A model generated the notes under the pieces. It was not told the origin of the DNA. It saw only the letters and a program-made list of their open reading frames with translations, and did no database searches. The position numbers were made by a program, and so were the translations under genes. 11,020 bases of DNA from the NCBI GenBank assembly GCA_964480565.1, contig CAYZSU010000073.1, forward strand, positions 1 through 11,020. Direction: 5' to 3'. Below are positions 1 through 6,128 of the stretch, piece by piece (position 1 is the stretch's first letter; the number at the start of each line of letters is the position of its first letter). The stretch is from CAYZSU01 sp964480565. GTDB taxonomy: Bacteria; UBA10199; 2-02-FULL-44-16; JAAZCA01.

Positions 1-731
1 TGTGCACAGCCTTTGCCGACATCGCCATAACCTGCAATCACTACAACTTTACCGCCTATCATAATGTCTGTGGCACGTTTAATGCCATCGGCCAGTGATT
101 CCCGACAACCATAGAGGTTGTCAAATTTTGATTTGGTGACAGAGTCATTTACATTGATGCATGGAGTTTTAAGCAATGAATCTTCAAACATTTTATACAA
201 GCGATGGACACCTGTTGTTGTTTCTTCTGTAATGCCTTTGATGCCGTCGATTAGTTCTGGGTATTTATCATATATAATTGCAGTTAAATCACCACCATCA
301 TCTAGGATCATATTTAATGGCTGACCATCATCAAAAAATAATGTGCGTTCAATACACCAATTATATTCATCTTCTGTTTCACCTTTCCATGCAAATACGG
401 GAACATTGGCGCTTGCCATCGCTGCAGCCGCATGGTCTTGAGTGGAGAAAATATTACAGCTTGACCATCTTACATCAGCGCCAAGTTCGATGAGTGTTTC
501 AATGAGCACTGCTGTTTGAATGGTCATATGAATACAGCCCGCAATGCGCGCGCCTTTTAATGGTTTTTGGGCGGAATATTGTTTTCGAAGGGCCATTAAT
601 CCAGGCATTTCATCTTCAGCTAATTGAATTTCTTTTCGTCCCCAGTCCGCTAAACTCATATCTTTTACCGTATAATTTGCAGTACTTGTTAAGGTGGGAT
701 TGTTAAGGATAGGGTTTATTTCTGTTGTCAT
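1..731 (-). CDS. ahcY: S-adenosylhomocysteinase, N-terminal part (cut by window edge)
   Basis: The enzyme reversibly hydrolyses S-adenosylhomocysteine to adenosine and homocysteine in the cytoplasm, removing the inhibitory product of SAM-dependent methylation. It uses bound NAD. The frame is open for 243 codons to the window edge; the family is usually about 430-470 residues, so roughly the last 200 lie outside. Visible landmarks are CNIFSTQDHAAAA from about residue 92 (substrate domain, with D99 and H100), a KSKFDNLYGCRESL stretch, and GYGDVGKG at 234-241, the glycine-rich start of the NAD-binding fold. The ATG at 731-729 is chosen because AAGGAG (738-743) lies 6 nt upstream and the protein begins as the family does. 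It follows mrcA on the same strand after 260 nt, so it probably has its own promoter. The identification is secure. Confidence 0.95.
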   Translation of the reverse strand, partial: MTTEINPILNNPTLTSTANYTVKDMSLADWGRKEIQLAEDEMPGLMALRKQYSAQKPLKGARIAGCIHMTIQTAVLIETLIELGADVRWSSCNIFSTQDHAAAAMASANVPVFAWKGETEDEYNWCIERTLFFDDGQPLNMILDDGGDLTAIIYDKYPELIDGIKGITEETTTGVHRLYKMFEDSLLKTPCINVNDSVTKSKFDNLYGCRESLADGIKRATDIMIGGKVVVIAGYGDVGKGCA

Positions 732-991
732 GTATGTCTCCTTGGTTATTGGGGTTGGTGAAAAACGCCCATCTTTGGCGTTGGAAAGCCAAATTCAATT
801 CAGTTACATACTTTTATGTATGCGCCCTCATTGAATTTGCTGTCTGCCTTAAATCTGGACATTTTTGACTAACCCCATAAATTGCTATTTTTCACTAGTC
901 CCTTATTGGTATATGCAATGTAGGTATTTTACTGGATAAATCAATATGAAATATGATGGGGCCTGCTACTCATTAGATATCTATTATTTTC
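732..991 (-). promoter_or_regulatory. ahcY leader with two predicted hairpins and a candidate promoter
   Basis: This gap between mrcA and ahcY contains no gene. A possible promoter is TTGATT (939-944), 16 bp, TACATT (917-922), which would give a leader of about 180 nt. Within it, a 10-bp stem (790-799 with 830-839) encloses a second 5-bp stem (807-811 with 818-822). Closer to the gene, a 6-bp stem (AACGCC/GGCGTT, 777-782 with 764-769, loop of 7) is followed by TTT, so it resembles a weak terminator placed just before the Shine-Dalgarno. That arrangement is compatible with an attenuator or riboswitch. It does not match the GC-rich pseudoknot of the SAH riboswitch as I know it. The base pairing is read directly; the function is inference. 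Confidence 0.4.
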
Positions 992-3529
992 TTATTTATT
1001 AAATTCATCTTCATTAAATTCCATTTCAAAAAAAGTACCGGATCGATCCGTGCTGCTGGCATCTGTTGAGATTTTTTGAGTGGGTTTAAAATCAAATAAT
1101 GCCGATCCGCCAGTTAATTCATTGATTTTTTTACTTGAAATGCCTCTTGGTTTTATAAATTTCTTTTCTAAAAATTGTTTTTCAACCTGCGACATGAAAT
1201 CTAAAAAAATGGGCGCTGCTGTATTACCGCCTGTAATGCGTTTGCCAATGGACGCCACTTCATCAAAGCCTATCCAAATGCCAGATACTAACTCTGGGAT
1301 AAAGCCAATAAACCATGCATCTGTTTCACCATTAGTGGTTCCTGTCTTACCTGCTGCTGGACGCTTTAATGCACGAACAGCACTTCCAGTGCCGTGATTT
1401 ACGACATTATTTAATAGTAATGTCATTAAATACGCTGTTTGTGGGGTCATTACATGGCCAGCAGGGATATGTTTGCCATAAAGTGTGTTGAGTTCAAGGT
1501 TATTTAATTTTAACTGATCTGACTTGGTATGTATTTGTTCATTCAAAAATAATGATGCATTCATTTTTGAAATTGATTTCTCATTGCCTAAAATAGGTGT
1601 TTTTAATTCAGACAATTTTTGCAGTCTTAGCGCAGTACCATTGCTATTTTCAATATGTGTAATTGCAGTGGATGGTAGGCGCTTTCCTTGATTGGCAAAT
1701 ACACCATATGCTTGAACCAATTCTGATAAATGAACTTCATTGGATCCTAATGATATGGAAAAATAGGGGGGGAGCGGTGTACGTAATCCTAATTTTCTAG
1801 CATATGCCACTATATAGTGAGTGCCAATATCAAATGATATTTTCACTGCTGGAATATTTTTTGAAAATGTAAGTGCGGTTTTAAAGGATACGACTCCTTT
1901 GTGTTTGGCGTCATAATTTTTTGGTGACCAGAATTCATTATCACCCACATGATAGATAATAGGGGAGTCATCAATTTCAGTGTCGAATGTATATCCTTTA
2001 TCCAGTGCGGCAGCATACACAAATGGTTTGAATGCAGATCCTGGTTGTCGAAGTGCTTGCGTGGCACGATTAAATTCACTGTCATTAAAACTATAACCAC
2101 CCACCATGGATTTAATTTCACCTGTTTGTGGGTGAATCGCAATTAATGCACCTTGTATTTTGGGTGTTTGCGCGAGTGCAAAGACATTATCCTGTTGCCA
2201 TTTTACCGAGATAATATCACCGATGGACAATATCTTACGAGGGTTTTTCACATAATTGCCATTTTCTTTTCCAAGCCATTTGGTTGAAAATGCCTTGGCC
2301 CATTTTATATGAGCCTGTGGGATTATTCCTGTAATATTACCTACAAGTATTTCCGTATTATTTCTGTGAAATCCAGTGACAATTGCAGGTAGAAATACCT
2401 CTTTCTTTAATAGTTCTTCCTGTAATAGTGATTTTTTATTATGTGGTGGTGGCCAGGGTTGCATGGTTGTATTATGTACAGCAATAAATTTATGTGCTAG
2501 TTTTATGGCATGGGAAGGAATGTCTGCTTGTTTGACATGACCTATGGGGCCTCGGTATCCGTGTCGTTTATCTAGTTTTTCCAATGCATGTTGTATGGAT
2601 GTTGTGGCAGCAATTTGCATGTCCAAATCAAGTGTTGTGTGGATTTTTAAACCACTACGATAGAGTGCATCATCGCCATATGTTTCTTTTACTTTTAAAC
2701 GGACATATTCAGTAAAATAAGCTGCCATGGGATGGTTGAATGTCTTATCAATGCCTGCTTGAAAAATAGAAAACGATTCACTGGCCGCTGCATTGGCTTG
2801 ATCGGTTGTAATAAATCCGTGTTCGATCATGCGTCCTAAAACATAGAGTTGACGCTGCCTTGCTTTTTTTGGGTTTTTTATAGGCGAATAGAGGCTAGGT
2901 GCGGTGGGAAGTCCGGCAATTAACGCCATCTGTCCCAAACTCAGCGTTGTTAACGATTGCCGGAAATAATTTCGTGCCGCTGCAGCTACACCATAGGCGC
3001 GATTTCCGAGGTATATTTCATTTAAATAAAGTGTTAGGATATCTGTTTTTTTTAATTGTCGTTCTAATCGAATGGCAAGAATGGCTTCTTTTACTTTTCG
3101 ATTAATCGTTTTACTTCGGGACAATAAAAGTGCGCGGGTGATTTGCTGAGTGATGGTGCTGGCCCCTTGTGCAATGCTGCCTGCTCTAATATTAGCAAGG
3201 GCAGCTCGGAAAATTGATTTGATATCAATCCCATGATGTTCAAAAAACCGGGCATCTTCTGAAGCGATAAATGCATTGACCAGCATTGGTGGAATGTCAT
3301 TGTATGGTTTAAAAATACGGCACTCTGTCCAAAATTCACCGATTTTTGTATTGTTTGCAGAAAAAACTTCCGAAATTACAGCAGGTTGATAATCTTTTAC
3401 AGAGTGAATATCAGGTAAATCCTTTGCAAAATAATAATAGGCGCTAATACCTGCAATTGTTATTGAAATTGCTAAAAATAAAGTTAGATAAACGATGAAT
3501 TTAACGAATTTTCCCAATAGGCGAAACAC
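992..3529 (-). CDS. mrcA: Penicillin-binding protein 1A (bifunctional glycosyltransferase/transpeptidase)
   Basis: This class A penicillin-binding protein polymerises lipid II into glycan strands and cross-links the peptides in the periplasm, anchored in the inner membrane. At 845 residues it is close to E. coli PBP1A (850). In order: a membrane anchor at about 8-33; a GT51 domain with EDARFFEHHG (catalytic E91), QGASTITQQ (121-129) and RKVKE ending at the second conserved E148; a middle region of about 300-440 that fits the OB-like insert of PBP1A; and a transpeptidase domain with SAFK (nucleophile S498), SKN (556-558) and KTG (728-730). All active-site motifs are intact. The start is a GTG at 3529-3527 with AAGGA 6 nt upstream; no better ATG precedes it. 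It is a stand-alone gene, separated from tRNA-Leu by 101 nt and from ahcY by 260 nt. Confidence 0.96.
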   Translation of the reverse strand: MFRLLGKFVKFIVYLTLFLAISITIAGISAYYYFAKDLPDIHSVKDYQPAVISEVFSANNTKIGEFWTECRIFKPYNDIPPMLVNAFIASEDARFFEHHGIDIKSIFRAALANIRAGSIAQGASTITQQITRALLLSRSKTINRKVKEAILAIRLERQLKKTDILTLYLNEIYLGNRAYGVAAAARNYFRQSLTTLSLGQMALIAGLPTAPSLYSPIKNPKKARQRQLYVLGRMIEHGFITTDQANAAASESFSIFQAGIDKTFNHPMAAYFTEYVRLKVKETYGDDALYRSGLKIHTTLDLDMQIAATTSIQHALEKLDKRHGYRGPIGHVKQADIPSHAIKLAHKFIAVHNTTMQPWPPPHNKKSLLQEELLKKEVFLPAIVTGFHRNNTEILVGNITGIIPQAHIKWAKAFSTKWLGKENGNYVKNPRKILSIGDIISVKWQQDNVFALAQTPKIQGALIAIHPQTGEIKSMVGGYSFNDSEFNRATQALRQPGSAFKPFVYAAALDKGYTFDTEIDDSPIIYHVGDNEFWSPKNYDAKHKGVVSFKTALTFSKNIPAVKISFDIGTHYIVAYARKLGLRTPLPPYFSISLGSNEVHLSELVQAYGVFANQGKRLPSTAITHIENSNGTALRLQKLSELKTPILGNEKSISKMNASLFLNEQIHTKSDQLKLNNLELNTLYGKHIPAGHVMTPQTAYLMTLLLNNVVNHGTGSAVRALKRPAAGKTGTTNGETDAWFIGFIPELVSGIWIGFDEVASIGKRITGGNTAAPIFLDFMSQVEKQFLEKKFIKPRGISSKKINELTGGSALFDFKPTQKISTDASSTDRSGTFFEMEFNEDEFNK

Positions 3530-3630
3530 AGGATATCCTTTTTGTTGTAATTATTCTGTTAGGTGAATGCGTTATTTTTATAGGAATGTCAAAGGGAGAA
3601 AGAGTTTGCTTTAAGGGGTATTTTATAATG

Positions 3631-3715
3631 TGCGAGAGAGGGGACTCGAACCCCTACTGGCCTTGCGGCCACAAGAACCTGAATCTTGCGCGTCTGCCAA
3701 TTTCGCCACTCTCGC
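3631..3715 (-). tRNA. tRNA-Leu (anticodon CAG)
   Basis: On the minus strand a 7-bp acceptor stem (GCGAGAG/CTCTCGC) frames an 85-nt cloverleaf. The anticodon stem CAAGA/TCTTG encloses the loop TTCAGGT, giving anticodon CAG at 3681-3679, which reads CUG leucine codons. There is a long variable arm (GGCC-GCAA-GGCC type) as expected for a class II tRNA, and the T arm has GGTTCGAGTCC. The discriminator base is A, as leucine tRNAs require. CCA is not encoded: the bases after the discriminator read CATT, so the end must be added by CCA nucleotidyltransferase. A low-confidence upstream promoter is TTGATC and GATAAT around 3755-3780. Confidence 0.96.
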
Positions 3716-3921
3716 TTAGAGTATGGTACTAATTTGTATTAAAAATAATTATCATGGGGTATTTAATTGATCAATATATTTATGGAATTTCTCTTTAAAA
3801 TGAATCTCTTGGGAATTATTCAAAAAGGGAGCTGATCATCTACAATGCGGAATAGTAAAATAATATCAGCCTAATTTTTTTAGGTGTTTTTATGAAAAAT
3901 CTATTTTTACGATTGATTCGA

Positions 3922-4080
3922 TTAATCCAATATATTGTCTTCATCAAATACATCGAGTTCATCGCCGTCTTGAAATACAATGACGCCACAATGCGGGCAG
4001 GTTGATTCATTTCCCATGGGATTGCCACAGTTGGGACATTTATTGGGGGTCTCAATTTCCAATTCATCAAAGTTTGTCAT
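3922..4080 (-). CDS. Small acidic zinc-ribbon protein of 52 residues
   Basis: A 52-residue protein with two CxxC knuckles, CPNC (C15, C18) and CPHC (C28, C31), separated by 9 residues: a classic zinc ribbon that should bind one Zn. Both flanks are acidic, with DELEIE before the ribbon and a tail rich in D and E (about 38-52), so the protein is strongly negative. There is no signal peptide or membrane segment, so it is probably cytoplasmic. The ATG at 4080-4078 is preferred over an upstream start at 4200 because AAGGAG (4088-4093) sits 7 nt before it and the upstream extension overlaps arcC without family-like content. It has its own promoter and a 5' hairpin (see separate entries). I do not recognise a named family. 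Such ribbons often act in protein or nucleic-acid contacts, but no function can be assigned here. Confidence 0.8.
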   Translation of the reverse strand: MTNFDELEIETPNKCPNCGNPMGNESTCPHCGVIVFQDGDELDVFDEDNILD

Positions 4081-4119
4081 AACTATTCTCCTTAAGCGTC
4101 CTGATGACTTGAGCGATCT

Positions 4120-4157
4120 ACATTGGTAATTGGTCAAATGGACCAATCTCCCAATGT
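4120..4157 (-). promoter_or_regulatory. 38-nt hairpin in the 5' leader of the zinc-ribbon gene
   Basis: Two 7-bp perfect stems stack: ACATTGG/CCAATGT (4151-4157 with 4120-4126) and ATTGGTC/GACCAAT (4141-4147 with 4129-4135). They are separated by a small asymmetric internal loop (GAG opposite TA) and capped by a 5-nt loop (4136-4140). There is no T run after it in either direction, so it is not an ordinary terminator. It starts about 10 nt after the predicted transcription start and ends 39 nt before the ATG. It could stabilise the mRNA, be an RNA regulatory element, or mark the end of arcC transcripts. Confidence 0.55.
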
Positions 4158-4172
4158 GTTGCCGATATTGAA

Positions 4173-4200
4173 AGTATAATAGGCGCTGTTTAGCTTTCAA
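4173..4200 (-). promoter_or_regulatory. Candidate sigma-70 promoter for the zinc-ribbon gene, inside the arcC end
   Basis: TTGAAA (4195-4200, 5 of 6 consensus) and TATACT (4173-4178, 5 of 6) are separated by 16 bp. The -35 box overlaps the last codons of arcC, whose stop is at 4190-4192. The predicted start near 4166 leaves a leader of about 85 nt. It is read by eye from consensus and has not been tested. Confidence 0.5.
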
Positions 4201-5134
4201 TATGTGTGCCTGTTTTTCCTCTAAGTGCTGCCAAGCATTTTGAAATGGATGTAATAATTACTTTTTGGCCACCATTTTTTAAAAAAGTCAATGCAGCTTC
4301 TATTTTTGGTTTCATACTGCCTTCGTCGAATTCATCATTGGTTAAATATTGCTCGATTTCATTTGCGCGTATTCGAGTTAGGGCATGCTGTTTATTTGTT
4401 CCAAAACCTGTATATACATATTCGACACCCGTAAGTATGATAAGTATGGATGCATTGATATCATGGGCCAATACAGCACTGGTGAGATCCTTGTCAATTA
4501 CTGCTTCTGATCCATAGAAAGTATTGTGACGATTTAGCCCCACAGGGACACCACCACCACCACCAGCTATTACGGTATGGCCATGGTCGATTAAAAGTTT
4601 AATAGAATCGCTTTCAAGAATGCGAATGGGCTTAGGGCTTGCGACGAGGCGGCGCCATCCGCGGCCAGAGTCTTCTTTCATATGCCAGCCTTTGCCTGCC
4701 ATGAGTTCACGTGCTTGATCTTCGGAGTAAAATCGCCCAATGGGTTTTGTCGGATTGGTAAATGCAGGGTCGTGAACATCGATCATCGTGCGTGTAACAA
4801 TGCTGGCAATGGGGTTTTTCATGCCACGTTTTCTTAAATGATTGGACAGCACTTGTTCAATCATATATCCCATGCCTCCCTGTGTGTCTGCCACACAGAT
4901 ATCCATAGGAAGAGGGTATACGGATTGGCTAGCTATTTCACTGCGTAAAATTGCTGCGCCAACTTGTGGACCATTGCCATGGGAAATGAGAATATTATCA
5001 AAGCCATTAATCATTAACTCTGCAATATGTTCCATGCTTTCAAGCGTTGCATAGAATTGCTCTTGAATTGTTCCGCGTAATCCAGGTTTGCTAATTGCAT
5101 TACCGCCGAGGGCAATGACGATGCGTTCGCTCAT
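4190..5134 (-). CDS. arcC: Carbamate kinase
   Basis: Carbamate kinase interconverts carbamoyl phosphate plus ADP with carbamate plus ATP, usually the ATP-forming last step of the arginine deiminase route or of agmatine or allantoin breakdown. The 314 residues match the family's usual 300-315. Visible signatures are ALGGNAI (8-14), SHGNGPQVG (51-59), an EDSGRGWRRLVASPKP segment, the AGGGGGVPV nucleotide loop, and GSMKPKIEAA near the C terminus. The ATG at 5134-5132 has GGAG 5 nt upstream. It is cytoplasmic. It sits alone: no arcA, arcB, argF or transporter is present in this window, so its carbamoyl phosphate source is not evident. The 142-nt gap from nadC suggests separate transcription. The protein looks complete. 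Confidence 0.94.
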   Translation of the reverse strand: MSERIVIALGGNAISKPGLRGTIQEQFYATLESMEHIAELMINGFDNILISHGNGPQVGAAILRSEIASQSVYPLPMDICVADTQGGMGYMIEQVLSNHLRKRGMKNPIASIVTRTMIDVHDPAFTNPTKPIGRFYSEDQARELMAGKGWHMKEDSGRGWRRLVASPKPIRILESDSIKLLIDHGHTVIAGGGGGVPVGLNRHNTFYGSEAVIDKDLTSAVLAHDINASILIILTGVEYVYTGFGTNKQHALTRIRANEIEQYLTNDEFDEGSMKPKIEAALTFLKNGGQKVIITSISKCLAALRGKTGTHIES

Positions 5135-5226
5135 ATATTCTCCAATAATGGGGTTTCTATCAAAACGCCCATTTTTACAGGTCAGTCCAGTACTGGCTTC
5201 TTAGAGAAGTCTTTTTCATGAGTCAA
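5135..5226 (-). promoter_or_regulatory. arcC leader: weak promoter, small hairpin and palindrome
   Basis: A TTGACT box (5221-5226) is followed after 17 bp by a poor TAAGAA (5198-5203). A 5-bp hairpin CTTCT/AGAAG (5197-5209, loop of 3) and the palindrome CCAGTACTGG (5187-5196) come next, then ATGGGCGTTTT (5162-5172) and ACCCCA (5149-5154) before GGAG (5140-5143). The last three elements recur in the ahcY leader in the same order. Promoter confidence is low because the -10 is poor. Confidence 0.3.
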
Positions 5227-5276
5227 TAGGATTGTGAAAGGAATTTGAAAATAAATAGTTGTTTGAAATCAGCTTG

Positions 5277-6128
5277 TTAAGAGGCATCTATAGTGATGAG
5301 CATATGAATATCCGCTGCAATTACCGAATGCGTCAACGCACCAACTGAAATATAGTCAATCCCAGTGGCCGCATAGTCGGAAATGGTGTGTAATGTCATA
5401 TTGCCTGAGGCTTCTATTTTAGCTGCATTATTCACTATATGAACGGATTTTTTTACATCCGCAATGCTCATATTATCCAACATGATGATATCAGGATGGC
5501 CATTCAATGCTTGCTGGAGTTCATTATGATCCCTAACTTCGATTTCAATTTTTTGATTGCTCGTGCGATATGCATGTGCTTTTTTTAATGCATTGGCAAT
5601 GGACCCCGCTGCTATAATGTGATTTTCTTTAATTAGAAAATGATCGAATAATCCCATTCGATGGTTTTTGGCACCGCCCACATGAGCTGCATATTTATCC
5701 AATTCACGAAAACCAGGAATTGTTTTTCGTGTATCTAAAATTTGAGTGGGGTAATCACGGATTTTATCGACAAATAGATGGGTCATCTGTGCAATACCTG
5801 ACAGTCGTTGTAAAAAATTTAAGGCTGTGCGCTCTGCTTTTAATAATGCATGGGTGGGGCCATGAATGGTTGCAATTAAATCGCCTGGTTGTAATTGATA
5901 GCCATCATTAACTGACGCATGCCAATGAATGTCCGGGCTTATTTTTTCAAAGACTGACTTAGCGTACAGTAAGCCAACAATAATACAGTTGGATTTGCAT
6001 CGTAAGTAAGCTGTGGCCACTGATTGATCAGGGATCGTTGCATGGCTAGTAATATCATTTTTACCCACGTCTTCTGCAATGGCCATTTGAATAAGCGTGT
6101 CGATATGTGAGTTGTAGGGTATGGTCAT
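5277..6128 (-). CDS. nadC: Nicotinate-nucleotide pyrophosphorylase (carboxylating), quinolinate phosphoribosyltransferase
   Basis: NadC joins quinolinate and PRPP to make nicotinate mononucleotide, CO2 and pyrophosphate, the step at which the de novo NAD pathway forms its mononucleotide. At 283 residues it is slightly shorter than E. coli NadC (297). Landmarks include ERTALNFLQRLSGIA (R100 region), LDTRKTIPGFR (131-141), a GGAKNHRMGLFDHFLIKENH run (H156, R157), EIEVRD, MLDN, EASGN and SVGALTHS, all expected substrate-binding elements. The ATG (6128-6126) overlaps the valS stop (TGA, 6127-6125) as ATGA, so translation is probably coupled to valS and the two are cotranscribed. No clear independent Shine-Dalgarno was identified. 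nadA and nadB are not in the window. The protein looks intact. Confidence 0.95.
   Translation of the reverse strand: MTIPYNSHIDTLIQMAIAEDVGKNDITSHATIPDQSVATAYLRCKSNCIIVGLLYAKSVFEKISPDIHWHASVNDGYQLQPGDLIATIHGPTHALLKAERTALNFLQRLSGIAQMTHLFVDKIRDYPTQILDTRKTIPGFRELDKYAAHVGGAKNHRMGLFDHFLIKENHIIAAGSIANALKKAHAYRTSNQKIEIEVRDHNELQQALNGHPDIIMLDNMSIADVKKSVHIVNNAAKIEASGNMTLHTISDYAATGIDYISVGALTHSVIAADIHMLITIDAS

Noticed and set aside
732..991. Known SAH riboswitch before ahcY
   Set aside because: The leader is AT-rich and lacks the GC-rich pseudoknot core expected from that class.
1080..1397. Plus-strand ORF antisense to mrcA
   Set aside because: It is a shadow of the conserved transpeptidase coding region, which carries KTG in the opposite frame.
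3870..3884. Hairpin CCTAA/TTAGG as terminator of the zinc-ribbon gene
   Set aside because: The stem is only 5 bp and AT-rich, with no T run on the minus strand.
3922..4200. A 92-residue version of the zinc-ribbon protein starting at 4200
   Set aside because: It would start inside arcC and include the promoter and hairpin; the internal ATG at 4080 has a strong AAGGAG and begins the acidic zinc-ribbon part.
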